A stretch of DNA of 64,000 bases, taken from positions 62,001 through 126,000 of the forward strand of contig NZ_JAUFQP010000016.1 in NCBI RefSeq assembly GCF_030409805.1, given 5' to 3'. The position numbers and the translations under genes were made by a program. Shown in pieces: positions 1-8,604 of the stretch. Position 1 is the first letter of the stretch; every line of letters starts with the position of its first letter. The stretch is from Algibacter miyuki (GTDB lineage Bacteria; Bacteroidota; Bacteroidia; Flavobacteriales; Flavobacteriaceae). The notes below the pieces were generated by a model, which had not been told where the DNA came from, did not search any database, and was given only the letters and a program-made list of their open reading frames with translations.

Positions 1-1694
1 ATAAAAAAGTAGTTGAGCAAGAAAACATTCCTGTTGAATATTATTACAACTACGCGCAGGCACTTCGTGGGAGCAAAAATTACGAAGCCTACCGCCAATG
101 GATGACTAAATATAAAGATGAAGGCGGTATTATAAATGAAACCTACTTGTCTGAAGACAAAAACTTTTTAGAGTCTATTTTTAACGCGAAACAACAATAC
201 TTTTTATCCGAAATTAAATTCAATTCAAAGTATAGCGATTTCGGGGCCGTTGAACATAATGGAAATATTTATTTCACTTCCGCGAGGGACGAAGGTGTTC
301 TAACTAAAAAAACGTATGGCTGGAATCACGAGCCTTTCCTTGATATATATAAAACTAACAAAAGCGACAATGACACTGTTGTAAACCATAAATCAAAATT
401 AAAAGGTAGCATTAATTCTGTTTTTCACGATGGCCCAATAACCATATCTAAAGATGGGAATACTATTTATTTTTCTCGAAACGATTTCAATAAAAATGTT
501 TTAGGTAAAGATGAAGATGGAACTACCAATTTAAAGATTTACCGAGCAACATTAACCGATGGAAAATGGAAAAATATAGAAGAGCTTAACTTCAATAGTA
601 ACACCTACTCTACCGGACATCCAGCATTAAATAATGATGGCACAAAATTATATTTCGCGTCTAATATGCCAGGTGGATATGGAGGTTCAGATATCTATTC
701 AGCAACAATAGCTGCAGACGGAACTATAGGCAAACCCGAAAATGTTGGTGCTATTATCAATACTTCTAAAAACGAACGTTTCCCTTTTGTCAATAGTGAG
801 AACGTATTATTCTTTTCATCAGACGGACACCAAGGTTTAGGCCTATTAGATATTTTTGCTTCGGTTACAAATAAGGAAAAAAAAATTACGCATGTAATTA
901 ATTTGGGCGTTCCTGTAAACTCAGCCAAAGATGATTTTTCATTCTCTTTAAATCAAGATGGTTTGTCGGGATATTTCGCATCAAACCGGGACGGTGGTGT
1001 TGGTAGCGATGATATTTATGCTTTTGATAGAGTCCCTCAATTATACCTTGAAGGCACAATTACAGATAATAAAACCAACGTTGCTATTCCAGAAGCTATT
1101 ATTAATTTACTAGATTTAAAAGGGCAAATAATAACTACTATTAAAACAGATAAAGATGGGTTTTATGAAGTCTCTATAGACCGTGATTCCGATTATAAAC
1201 TTCAAGTTATAAAAGAAGGCTATGTTGAAGCATCTCGTCCAATATCTTCTAATAAAATGGATCAAAAAGCATTTAAGTTAGTTGAAGATTTTAAACTAAG
1301 CCAAGTAGAAAAAGTTAAACCAATCTACCCTTTTGTTGAGTTACCTCCTATTTATTTTGACTTTGATCAATCTAAAATTAGAAATCAAGATATTTCAGAA
1401 TTAGACAGAATTGTAGATTTAATGACCAACAAATATCCAGAAATGGTTATAGCTATAGAATCGCATACAGATTCACGTGGTCCTACTTCATATAACAAAA
1501 CGTTATCTATAGACCGCGCTAATGCAACGTATCAATATTTAATAGATCATGGCGTTGATAAAACGAGAATTGCATCATACGATGGTTTTGGTGAAGAAAA
1601 ACTAACCAATGCATGCGATGGCTCTATAAAATGTTCTAGAGAAGCGCATCAAAAAAATAGAAGAACTCAATTTATTGTTTCTAAAATTGAATAA
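1..1694 (+). CDS. OmpA-family protein with PD40 repeats (5' end outside window)
   Basis: The reading frame is open from position 3, so the gene begins upstream of the window; the first ATG at 102 is internal. The residues before it resemble the end of a TPR-like helical region. Next come beta-propeller PD40/WD40-like repeats (for example SDIYSATI and SDDIYAF), then a carboxypeptidase-regulatory-like beta-sandwich (about residues 350-420 of the visible part). The last ~115 residues are an OmpA peptidoglycan-binding domain with YFDFDQSKIR and SHTDSRG. This TPR-PD40-OmpA order is typical of Bacteroidetes outer-membrane proteins encoded next to PorP/SprF, and it resembles PorE of the type IX secretion system. 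The PorE-like role is inferred; the upstream partner is not visible. A strong terminator follows. Confidence 0.85.
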   Translation, partial: KKVVEQENIPVEYYYNYAQALRGSKNYEAYRQWMTKYKDEGGIINETYLSEDKNFLESIFNAKQQYFLSEIKFNSKYSDFGAVEHNGNIYFTSARDEGVLTKKTYGWNHEPFLDIYKTNKSDNDTVVNHKSKLKGSINSVFHDGPITISKDGNTIYFSRNDFNKNVLGKDEDGTTNLKIYRATLTDGKWKNIEELNFNSNTYSTGHPALNNDGTKLYFASNMPGGYGGSDIYSATIAADGTIGKPENVGAIINTSKNERFPFVNSENVLFFSSDGHQGLGLLDIFASVTNKEKKITHVINLGVPVNSAKDDFSFSLNQDGLSGYFASNRDGGVGSDDIYAFDRVPQLYLEGTITDNKTNVAIPEAIINLLDLKGQIITTIKTDKDGFYEVSIDRDSDYKLQVIKEGYVEASRPISSNKMDQKAFKLVEDFKLSQVEKVKPIYPFVELPPIYFDFDQSKIRNQDISELDRIVDLMTNKYPEMVIAIESHTDSRGPTSYNKTLSIDRANATYQYLIDHGVDKTRIASYDGFGEEKLTNACDGSIKCSREAHQKNRRTQFIVSKIE

Positions 1695-1718
1695 ATAAAC
1701 GAAATCGATAATAATTAG

Positions 1719-1765
1719 AAAAGTCATCAAGAACAACTTATGTTTTTGATGACTTTTCTTTTTAC
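1719..1765 (+). terminator. Rho-independent terminator after OmpA-family gene
   Basis: A 12-bp perfect stem (AAAAGTCATCAA at 1719-1730 with its complement at 1746-1757) closes a 15-nt loop and is followed by a T-rich tract. It lies 25 bp after the stop codon. Confidence 0.85.
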
Positions 1766-1841
1766 AAAACTTTAAAATCATCAAACAAAACGTATCATTT
1801 TTGAACTAAAAAAACGAGACTTCATTACCTTTGTTATATCA

Positions 1842-1849
1842 TAACTTTG
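1842..1849 (+). promoter_or_regulatory. Putative -7 box upstream of the DUF3124 lipoprotein
   Basis: TAACTTTG matches the Bacteroidetes -7 consensus TAnnTTTG. It sits 77 bp before the start at 1926. No clear -33 TTG lies at the usual distance, so this is a candidate only. Confidence 0.4.
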
Positions 1850-1925
1850 TTAAATTAACAAACTAAAAATTTTCCTTTTCAGAAAAAAATATTATTTTAA
1901 ACATTAATTCTAAACCAATCTATCC

Positions 1926-2459
1926 ATGTCTATAAAAAAGACAATTATTACTATAACGAGCTTATTTATTGTTATGCTCTTTTTGAGTGCTTCTAGCTGC
2001 AATAAAAAAAAGGAGATGAGTTCTATAAACACTGAAAATTGGACCAAGCGTAAAGCTAAAACAAAATTATCCGATAGTTTAGAATATGGTAAATCTTATC
2101 TTTCCATTTATTCTGAAATTTATAGTATGTCGGAACATAAAACGCACAACTTAACTTCGATGATTAGTTTAAGAAACACAAGCGACACCGACACGATTTA
2201 CGTTTTAAAGGCGAATTATTTTGACACCCATGGTAAGTTGGTAAGAAGCTATTTTGATCATATTATCTATTTAGCGCCTATGGAAACTGCGGAAATTATA
2301 ATTGATGAAAAAGACAAAACAGGAGGCACAGGTTCTAACTTTATTTTTGAATGGAAAACTCCAAAAAACTGTCCTGAACCACTTTTTGAGGGCATTATGA
2401 ATTCTACCGTAGGTCAACAAGGATTATCCTTTGCAACCCAAGCCAAGCGTATTAAATAA
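1926..2459 (+). CDS. DUF3124 family lipoprotein
   Basis: This 177-residue protein has an N-terminal hydrophobic segment ending in a Cys at about residue 25 (SASSCNKKK), consistent with a lipoprotein signal. The mature part matches my memory of DUF3124: an Ile/Tyr-rich strand, a 'SLRNTSDTDTIYV' region, a 'YFDTHGKLVRSY' region, then 'GGTGSNFIFEW' and a C-terminal 'GQQGLSFATQ' motif. The fold is probably a small beta-sandwich; no function is known to me. It stands alone between a terminator upstream and a small opposite-strand ORF downstream. A periplasmic or outer-membrane anchored location is inferred from the lipobox. Confidence 0.82.
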   Translation: MSIKKTIITITSLFIVMLFLSASSCNKKKEMSSINTENWTKRKAKTKLSDSLEYGKSYLSIYSEIYSMSEHKTHNLTSMISLRNTSDTDTIYVLKANYFDTHGKLVRSYFDHIIYLAPMETAEIIIDEKDKTGGTGSNFIFEWKTPKNCPEPLFEGIMNSTVGQQGLSFATQAKRIK

Positions 2460-2491
2460 TTAGTTATCTTAAAATCACAGCACTTAATAAG

Positions 2492-2632
2492 TTACTGTTG
2501 TTTTCTAGCTTTTTTGTTTCTACTACTTCGGAAATTCTTTCCATTTTTAGTATAATAGATTACAAAAGCCCAAACAACACATATTATAACAACTAAAATT
2601 ATAATATCATTTATATCTTCAGGTAAATTCAT
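2492..2632 (-). CDS. Small single-pass membrane protein (46 aa), hypothetical
   Basis: A short ORF on the minus strand starts with ATG at 2632 and ends with TAA at 2492-2494. The translation begins MNLPEDINDIIIL, continues with a hydrophobic stretch of about 20 residues (IIILVVIICVVWAFVIYY) and ends in a strongly basic tail (KNGKNFRSSRNKKARKQQ). One membrane span followed by a positive cytoplasmic tail is typical of real small membrane proteins rather than chance ORFs. No Shine-Dalgarno sequence is visible, which is normal in this phylum. I do not recognise a family. Confidence 0.5.
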   Translation of the reverse strand: MNLPEDINDIIILVVIICVVWAFVIYYTKNGKNFRSSRNKKARKQQ

Positions 2633-3008
2633 AATAGTAAGATACGAAAAAACTTCCCAATAATATTATTAGGTGTTTTTGATTCATAATTATAGACATT
2701 AGTTAATCACTATTCTAAATTAAGGCCACTACTAAAACAATAATTAAATACTTTACGAAACGTGCGCTATCCTGTATTCTCTGGCTATCGTATCTGTTTT
2801 ATAAATAGATTTTATAAGTAACTTTGTAACAATTCTCTAGACAAATTTGACTCTAAACCCTTTAGCGATTACGATATAAAAAGTATGTAATGAGTTAAAT
2901 AAAAATAGGTTTTGGCTTTATATTTGCCATAGTAAAATATCTAATTATTAGATAGTCTTTTTTATTGAAAGACTCGTATATCAACTTAGTTAAGAAAAAA
3001 TTAAATTT
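2633..3008. other. Intergenic region with a promoter only
   Basis: About 375 bp without a supportable gene. It contains a TAACTTTG -7-like box at 2819-2826, preceded by an AT-rich block (ATCTGTTTTATAAATA) that resembles the one at 38534-38559, and a second -7 box at 2919-2926. Confidence 0.5.
2919..2926 (+). promoter_or_regulatory. Putative -7 box for the outer-membrane beta-barrel gene
   Basis: TATATTTG is an exact match to TAnnTTTG. It lies 83 bp before the ATG at 3009. The implied leader of about 75 nt contains the inverted repeat TAGATAGTC / GAAAGACT. Confidence 0.5.
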
Positions 3009-3488
3009 ATGAAAAAATTACTTTTATTATCAGTTTGCTTATTAGCAGTTACATTAACTTCAAATGCTCAGGATATTGCGGATCACGCCATTGGACTACG
3101 TCTTGGAGATAGTGATGGTTTGGGTGCAGAAGTTTCATACCAACACGCCTTAGGTGATAACAACAGAATTGAAGCCGATTTAGGATGGAGAAACAATAGT
3201 AATTACGATGCTTTTAAATTAGCAGGATTATACCAATGGGTATGGAATATTGAAGGTGGTTTTAACTGGTACGCTGGTGTTGGTGGCGGTGTTGCTTCGT
3301 ATTCTGGAAAAAAGGAATACAATGACAACGATAACTTCGGAGTTTTTGCCGCAGGTGATATAGGTATTGAATATTCTTTTGATTTTCCGTTATTATTATC
3401 TCTAGATTTTAGACCAGAAATAGGAAATAACGATTTTACAGATAATACCATTTTTGATATAGCTTTAGGCGTACGCTACCAATTCTAA
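3009..3488 (+). CDS. Small outer-membrane beta-barrel protein
   Basis: This 159-residue protein has a clear Sec signal peptide (MKKLLLLSVCLLAVTLTSNAQ, cleaved near residue 20). It is followed by alternating amphipathic strands rich in Gly, Tyr, Trp and Asn, and ends in an aromatic residue (GVRYQF), the classical C-terminal phenylalanine of outer-membrane barrels. Its length suits an 8-strand OmpX/opacity-type barrel. The function is unknown. It is monocistronic, with its own promoter-like site and a terminator right after it. Confidence 0.8.
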   Translation: MKKLLLLSVCLLAVTLTSNAQDIADHAIGLRLGDSDGLGAEVSYQHALGDNNRIEADLGWRNNSNYDAFKLAGLYQWVWNIEGGFNWYAGVGGGVASYSGKKEYNDNDNFGVFAAGDIGIEYSFDFPLLLSLDFRPEIGNNDFTDNTIFDIALGVRYQF

Positions 3489-3514
3489 GCAAATAAAAAA
3501 CTTATTATAACAAT

Positions 3515-3545
3515 TAAGCGTCTTTTTTAAGGCGCTTTTTTTATG
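3515..3545 (+). terminator. Terminator after beta-barrel gene
   Basis: AAGCGTCTT pairs with AAGGCGCTT (one G-U pair) across a short T/A loop, followed by a run of T. It lies 27 bp after the stop and also closes the convergent operon from the right. Confidence 0.75.
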
Positions 3546-3564
3546 TCATAAAATTAGACTTACT

Positions 3565-5028
3565 CTACTCCATTTCAACTTTACTATACTTGGCATTTAT
3601 AATAATACTTTTCCCTGTGGATGCATTTTTTGAAAATGAGGACGATTGTTCTTTTTTAGTTTTATCAGGATGTGAAAACTGAGAATAAGTGCCTTTAAAC
3701 TGAACATTACAATTGCTTTTTGGAAGCTTTATATAAGCATTACTATTTTGGAGAATGATATTTAAATTATTAAAAGTATCTTCAATATTTTCGATATTCA
3801 AGTCGCCTATATTTCCATCAATAATGGCACTTCCTGATAAATTACCAATGTCTATATTAGACGATGTTGCATTTAAAACCAACTGTTTCACATCTTTTAA
3901 TTCCGCATCTTTAACATAACTTAAGTTAAGCTCTCCCAAATTCCAAAATGCCACTTTTACAGGCGAATAAGATGCATTAATAGAAGTAGAACTCCCATTA
4001 ACACTGTATGCTGTAAAGCTAGAATGCGATAAGTTGGCTTTTAAATTGGTGACGTTAGATGCAAACTCGACTTCACCATATTTTATATTGAGTTTTAATT
4101 TGGCATCGTTGGGCATTTTAATTTTAATAATCTTTTTTAAGTTAGAATCATCGTTATTCTTCAGTAACTTTTCAACTTCTTTATGTCGGTTTTTCAATAA
4201 AATAGCACGTTCTTCTTGACGTTCTCTATGAGCTTCCATACGTTCACTTTGCGCTTCAACACGTTTAGCTTGTGCTTCTATTTGCGCTCCAAATCGTTCG
4301 CCCCAAGCTTCTATTCTGTTTTCAAAATCACCTTCTTCAATTTGTTTCTCAAAGGCTTTAGCCCAAGCCTCCATGCGTTTTCCGAATTTCTCACCCCATT
4401 CTTCTCCAAACTTCTCGCCCCAAGCTTCCATTTTAGCTTCAAAGTCTTTTCCGTAGGTCGAGTCAAATTTTTCAGAATACTTTTCTAAATACTTTTCTCC
4501 ATCCCGCTTATAAGCTTCATAATCAAATTCCATATTATTTATACCTTCAGGGAGTTCTGGCAACTCAGGCATCTCTGGAACTTCTGGTATTTCGGGTACA
4601 TTTCCAGCCAATCCATCCATAATAACAATGGGTAAATCGGCTAGTTCAAATTTTAATTCGTCTAAAATAATGGATAAAAGATTACCATTAGAATCATTGT
4701 TTTTATCATTCCAGTTTCCTTTAGATTGTGTTTTATTAGTTGTGATTGATACTTCATTTTGGGTCGCATCAATATCCACATCCCATGATTTTAAAGCTTG
4801 TTTAAGGGCGTCACCAGATAGTTTTTCGCCTTCAATATAGGCCTCAATTTCAATAGCATTTTTATTCCAAGTATCAAAAATAATGTTACAATGGCTTGTG
4901 TTTAAGTCGATGCTAACATCTTTATCCACCTTTATGGTTTGTTCTACTTTAGTAAGCTTCTGTTGTCCGAAAACACTTCCCGTAATAATTAAACAGAATG
5001 CTAAACTTTTTATGATTATACTATTCAT
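3565..5028 (-). CDS. DUF4097-like secreted adhesin with charged helical repeat
   Basis: This 487-residue protein has a signal peptide (about residues 1-21). The N-terminal ~75 residues and C-terminal ~180 residues look like the beta-solenoid DUF4097/GIN-type fold, with short repeating strands such as 'LNLSYVKDAELKDVKQL'. Between them lie a Pro-Glu stretch made of xPE triplets (about residues 140-160) and a long Glu/Lys/Arg helical region with recurring EAWGERFG-like units (about 195-275). It is the last gene of the ECF sigma / anti-sigma operon, 11 bp after the anti-sigma gene, and so is probably its main output or stress sensor partner. The domain name is from memory; the repeat is directly visible. 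Confidence 0.7.
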   Translation of the reverse strand: MNSIIIKSLAFCLIITGSVFGQQKLTKVEQTIKVDKDVSIDLNTSHCNIIFDTWNKNAIEIEAYIEGEKLSGDALKQALKSWDVDIDATQNEVSITTNKTQSKGNWNDKNNDSNGNLLSIILDELKFELADLPIVIMDGLAGNVPEIPEVPEMPELPELPEGINNMEFDYEAYKRDGEKYLEKYSEKFDSTYGKDFEAKMEAWGEKFGEEWGEKFGKRMEAWAKAFEKQIEEGDFENRIEAWGERFGAQIEAQAKRVEAQSERMEAHRERQEERAILLKNRHKEVEKLLKNNDDSNLKKIIKIKMPNDAKLKLNIKYGEVEFASNVTNLKANLSHSSFTAYSVNGSSTSINASYSPVKVAFWNLGELNLSYVKDAELKDVKQLVLNATSSNIDIGNLSGSAIIDGNIGDLNIENIEDTFNNLNIILQNSNAYIKLPKSNCNVQFKGTYSQFSHPDKTKKEQSSSFSKNASTGKSIIINAKYSKVEME

Positions 5029-5039
5029 TTTTTGATTCT

Positions 5040-5615
5040 TTAGATTGATTGTGTTTCTTCTAATGTGGCATCAGAAGTTTTTAATTCTTTTAATTGTGTG
5101 CGCAATCTGTACAAGAGGTTTAAACGAAACTTTAAATTATCGATTAGCGCATTCACGGTTAGTTCTGAAGGTCCGGAAGCACCAAGCTCTAAAGATAGTC
5201 GTTTGTATTCCTCGTCCAACTCATTTAATTGTGCTAAATAGCCATCGAATAATTCTTTAGTTTCTGGCGTGTATTTCATTTTAGACAATTCTAAGTTGAT
5301 ACTCGCTAAATAATAATCTTCTACTTTTTTCAAACTAGGTGATACATCGCCTAGAGTTTTAGATTCTACAACATCTGATTTAGCTAACGTTACAGGTATA
5401 ATTTCTTCAGTAGTAAAAAAAGAATAGGCTCCTAAACTTAAACCTATAAGTACGACAAAACTAGCTGCGATTTGCATCCAACCGAAATTAGACTTGGTTT
5501 GAGCCACAGGCAATGCTTCGTCTAACTTTGCAAGAAATCGTGCCTCATGTTTTTCAGGCATGTGTTCTTTTACAACTTTTTCGTTTTTAAATAAGTCTCT
5601 AATATCCTGTGCCAT
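5040..5615 (-). CDS. Anti-sigma factor (membrane), partner of ECF sigma
   Basis: 191 residues. A soluble N-terminus (about 1-45, with EKHEARFLAKLDEALP) is followed by one transmembrane helix (about 46-68, MQIAASFVVLIGLSLGAYSFF) and a mainly helical extracytoplasmic part. The start overlaps the end of the sigma gene by 17 bp, so the two are translationally coupled. The topology and position fit a membrane anti-sigma factor that binds the ECF sigma through its cytoplasmic domain. I see no classic HxxxCxxC zinc motif, so this is not a ZAS-type anti-sigma. Confidence 0.75.
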   Translation of the reverse strand: MAQDIRDLFKNEKVVKEHMPEKHEARFLAKLDEALPVAQTKSNFGWMQIAASFVVLIGLSLGAYSFFTTEEIIPVTLAKSDVVESKTLGDVSPSLKKVEDYYLASINLELSKMKYTPETKELFDGYLAQLNELDEEYKRLSLELGASGPSELTVNALIDNLKFRLNLLYRLRTQLKELKTSDATLEETQSI

Positions 5616-6150
5616 TTTTCTTATGTTTTAACAATTCTTGTAATTTTACTTTACCGCGTGATAGTTGTGTTCGAGAAGCTACTTGCGAAATATTCAGAAT
5701 TTCTGAAATTTCCTGATGGTCGTAACCTTCAATTAGATAAAGCATTACCACATATTGGTATTTACCAGACAAAGCATTAATAGCGGTTTTAACATCCTTA
5801 ATGGTAATTGCATCATCTACTAACCAAAGGTCGTCTTTTGGAGTATCAATCATTTTGAGGTGCACCTCTTCTAACTCAACAAGATCTTGTTTTTTAGATT
5901 TTAAAAAATCGATACTTTTATTAACAACAATACGTTTTAACCAAGCCCCAAAAGTTACTTCAGCTTTATACTGATTCAGTTTTTCAAAAGCCTTTATAAA
6001 TGCCTCTTGCACCACATCTTCAGCATCATTGGCATCCTTCAAAAATCGTTTCGCCACAATATACATCCCGTCGCAGTACTGGTTGTATAACTGCAATTGA
6101 GCTTTCCGATTGTTCTGTTTACATTGTTCAATAATGTCAACTTGAAACAT
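5599..6150 (-). CDS. ECF RNA polymerase sigma factor (sigma-70 family)
   Basis: 183 residues from the ATG at 6150. Region 2 lies at about residues 20-85 (DANDAEDVVQEAFIKAFEKL) and the region 4 helix-turn-helix at about 125-175 (YDHQEISEILNISQVASRTQ), with the acidic linker between them typical of ECF factors. A longer frame reaches 6264, but its extra residues lack sigma character and its start would lie upstream of the ECF promoter at 6212-6237, so 6150 is preferred. It is the first gene of a three-gene operon with the anti-sigma and the DUF4097-like protein. Confidence 0.9.
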   Translation of the reverse strand: MFQVDIIEQCKQNNRKAQLQLYNQYCDGMYIVAKRFLKDANDAEDVVQEAFIKAFEKLNQYKAEVTFGAWLKRIVVNKSIDFLKSKKQDLVELEEVHLKMIDTPKDDLWLVDDAITIKDVKTAINALSGKYQYVVMLYLIEGYDHQEISEILNISQVASRTQLSRGKVKLQELLKHKKNGTGY

Positions 6151-6211
6151 ACTAATTTTGCTTTTGATTGGTAATCCCAATTTAAAATATTGGGCTTTGG
6201 TTCGTTTAAAA

Positions 6212-6237
6212 GACGAGCGAATAAGTAAAGTGTGACA
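6212..6237 (-). promoter_or_regulatory. ECF-type autoregulatory promoter
   Basis: Read on the minus strand, TGTCAC (6237-6232) is followed after exactly 16 bp by CGTC (6215-6212). This is the spacing and -10 CGTC core known from many ECF sigma promoters. The expected start of transcription leaves a leader of about 55 nt before the sigma ATG at 6150, so the operon probably drives itself. Confidence 0.7.
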
Positions 6238-6348
6238 AAAAAATATTAATTTCATATAAAACATACCAAAACCAAAGAAATGTACGTTTGCTTTTTAGTA
6301 ATTCTTACTTTTAAAGTATCTTTATCCACTTAATTAATTGCTCCATAA

Positions 6349-6903
6349 ATGAACACCTTTTTAAAACGTCTTTTAATCTTTCTATCTGTTATAGCAATCG
6401 GCTTGCTTGCATACTCAGTTTTTGTTGAAAACATATTTGCGCAACGCTTAAGTCCGAAAGATATCGTCAAAATTGAACTAAACGATTTAGAACTTAAAGT
6501 GTTTTACAACCGTCCTTATAAAAAAGATCGTGAAATATTCGGAGCTTTAGTTCCTTTTAATCAAGTTTGGCGTACAGGTGCCAACGAGGCAACTACTTTT
6601 GAAACCAATAGAACTTTAGATGTTTCGGGTATGCCATTGCCTGCAGGAAAATATACTTTATGGACGGTACCTAAAGATTCCGTTTGGACAGTTATTTTTA
6701 ATTCGAAACAATATTCTTGGGGTGTCGATTCAGAAATGAAACCCATGTGGGATCCCAATTATGATGCCTTAAGCGTTGATGTACCAGTACGTAATTTAAG
6801 AAAACCAGTAGAACAATTCACCATTGCTTTTGATAATTCTACCGATAATTTATTTTTAACCATGGCTTGGGATGTTGTAAAAATCTCCGTACCGCTTAAG
6901 TAA
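6349..6903 (+). CDS. DUF2911 family protein
   Basis: 184 residues. An N-terminal hydrophobic helix (about 8-26) acts as signal anchor or signal peptide. The body carries the DUF2911 hallmarks: 'YNRPYKKDREIFG', 'FNQVWRTGANEAT', 'PAGKYTLWTVP', 'WTVIFNSK' and 'WGVD'. DUF2911 proteins are secreted or periplasmic beta-rich proteins of unknown biochemical role, common in Bacteroidetes. It stands alone upstream of meaB, separated by about 60 bp. The family assignment is confident; the function is unknown. Confidence 0.85.
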   Translation: MNTFLKRLLIFLSVIAIGLLAYSVFVENIFAQRLSPKDIVKIELNDLELKVFYNRPYKKDREIFGALVPFNQVWRTGANEATTFETNRTLDVSGMPLPAGKYTLWTVPKDSVWTVIFNSKQYSWGVDSEMKPMWDPNYDALSVDVPVRNLRKPVEQFTIAFDNSTDNLFLTMAWDVVKISVPLK

Positions 6904-6964
6904 GTTATGGCGTCATGTTTAATAATGAAATAAATTTGTAACTTTAAGTTTCAATGATATAATT

Positions 6965-8047
6965 GTGGCTAAAAAAAACAAATCGGCATTATCAGAACAA
7001 CAAGGTATTTCTAATCCAGAAATTACAAGTACCGCTTCTATTGCGGCCATTCAGAATAAAAGAAAATCTGCTTTAGACATAAACGCCCTTACCACGGCTT
7101 TACTAAACAGAAATATTAGCGCTTTAAGTCGCGCCATTACTTTAATTGAAAGTGAAAATCCAAAACATTTAAGTCAAGCAAATACCATAATAAAAGCATG
7201 CTTACCACATGCCAATAAATCCATTAGAATTGGAATTACCGGCGTTCCTGGGGTTGGAAAAAGTACCTTTATAGAAGCTTTTGGGAAACATTTAACCGGT
7301 TTAGGAAAACGTATTGCCGTCCTGGCCATAGACCCAACAAGTTCTATTACAAAAGGAAGTATTTTGGGTGATAAAACCCGAATGGAAGCTTTAGTAAAAG
7401 ATAAAAATGCTTTTATTCGTCCGTCGGCATCTCGAAGCTCTTTAGGTGGTGTAGCACGAAAAACCCGAGAAAGCATTATATTATGTGAAGCTGCGGGTTT
7501 CGATGTGATACTTATTGAAACCGTTGGTGTGGGGCAAAGTGAAACCACAGTACATAGTATGGTCGATTTCTTTTTATTATTAAAACTTGCAGGTGCTGGT
7601 GATGAATTACAAGGTATAAAACGAGGTATCATTGAAATGGCCGATGCCATAGCCATAAACAAGGCCGATGGCGATAATTTAAAAAACGCTAAGCTGGCAC
7701 AAATAGAATTTAACCGTGCATTACACTTCTACCCTAGTAAATCCTCTGGTTGGCAACCTAAAGTCTCATTATGTAGTGCCCTAGAAAATAAAGGCATTGA
7801 TGCTATTTGGAAACTCATTCAGAATTACAAAAAAACCACAATTCAAAATAATTATTTCGAAGAAAAACGTAACGAACAGCACAAATATTGGCTTATTCAA
7901 ACCGTAGAGAACGCATTAAAAGCCAACTTCTTCAATAATACGCTTATCAAAAAGGAGCTAAAAAAGCAGCTAGAACTCATCGAAAGTCACAAAACCACCG
8001 CTTTTGCAGCCGCCGACTATCTACTCAGTCTTAACGTACCGTGCTAA
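6965..8047 (+). CDS. meaB: Methylmalonyl-CoA mutase-associated GTPase MeaB
   Basis: 360 residues from a GTG start. MeaB is a G3E-family P-loop GTPase that protects and reloads adenosylcobalamin-dependent methylmalonyl-CoA mutase. The P-loop GVPGVGKST is at about residues 93-101. Further family motifs are 'VLAIDPTSS', 'IETVGVGQSE' and the base-recognition 'NKADGDN'. Length and motif order match MeaB/ArgK throughout. The mutase subunits are not in this window. The 3' end overlaps the convergent PAP2 gene by 27 bp. Confidence 0.93.
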   Translation: MAKKNKSALSEQQGISNPEITSTASIAAIQNKRKSALDINALTTALLNRNISALSRAITLIESENPKHLSQANTIIKACLPHANKSIRIGITGVPGVGKSTFIEAFGKHLTGLGKRIAVLAIDPTSSITKGSILGDKTRMEALVKDKNAFIRPSASRSSLGGVARKTRESIILCEAAGFDVILIETVGVGQSETTVHSMVDFFLLLKLAGAGDELQGIKRGIIEMADAIAINKADGDNLKNAKLAQIEFNRALHFYPSKSSGWQPKVSLCSALENKGIDAIWKLIQNYKKTTIQNNYFEEKRNEQHKYWLIQTVENALKANFFNNTLIKKELKKQLELIESHKTTAFAAADYLLSLNVPC

Positions 8048-8593
8048 CACATAAGTTCCCAACTTAGAAAACATAAAGCCAGAAATTGCACCAAAAGTTA
8101 AACCACACAAAATATCTAAAGGATAATGCACACCCACATAAATACGGCTAAACGCAACAAAAATACTCCAGAATACTAAGATGAAAATTAAGTTTTTATA
8201 ATAAGGTTTTAATACTAATCCTGCAAAAACAGCCGCTGCCATCGTGTTAGACGCGTGCCCAGAAAAGAAACCATATTTACCACAACGTACAGCAATAAAA
8301 CGAACTCGATCTACTAAATCATCTGCACGGCAAGGTCTAGGACGTTGAAAACCATCTTTAAAAAGATTCGTAATTTGATCGGTGAATGTTACCATTAAAG
8401 CAACCACAATCACGAAAACACCCAAAGCCTTTAAACCAAACTTCTTGTAAAGTAAAAACAATAAAATGGCATAAAGCGGTATAAACGTGAGTTTATCAGT
8501 CACAATTAACCAAAATGAATCCCAATTTTCGGTCCCTAAATTATTTAAGAAAACAAATAATTCAGTGTCGTATTTTAAAAGTTCGTCTATCAT
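8021..8593 (-). CDS. PAP2-family membrane phosphatase
   Basis: 190 residues with five or six hydrophobic helices and the three PAP2 signature motifs in order: K-x6-RP (KDGFQRPRP), SGH (FFSGHASN) and SRxxxGxHxxxD (SRIYVGVHYPLD). The Arg and His residues of these motifs form the phosphate-binding and nucleophile site. Likely substrates are undecaprenyl diphosphate or phosphatidic acid in the inner membrane; the sequence does not decide between them. The stop lies inside the end of meaB on the other strand. Confidence 0.88.
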   Translation of the reverse strand: MIDELLKYDTELFVFLNNLGTENWDSFWLIVTDKLTFIPLYAILLFLLYKKFGLKALGVFVIVVALMVTFTDQITNLFKDGFQRPRPCRADDLVDRVRFIAVRCGKYGFFSGHASNTMAAAVFAGLVLKPYYKNLIFILVFWSIFVAFSRIYVGVHYPLDILCGLTFGAISGFMFSKLGTYVLARYVKTE

Positions 8594-8604
8594 AATATGT
8601 TTTT

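Noticed and set aside
4034..4488. Two plus-strand frames opposite the DUF4097-like gene
   Set aside because: They are reverse-strand shadows of the Glu/Lys/Phe-rich repeat. They carry no start signal or family resemblance, while the minus-strand frame has a signal peptide and operon context.
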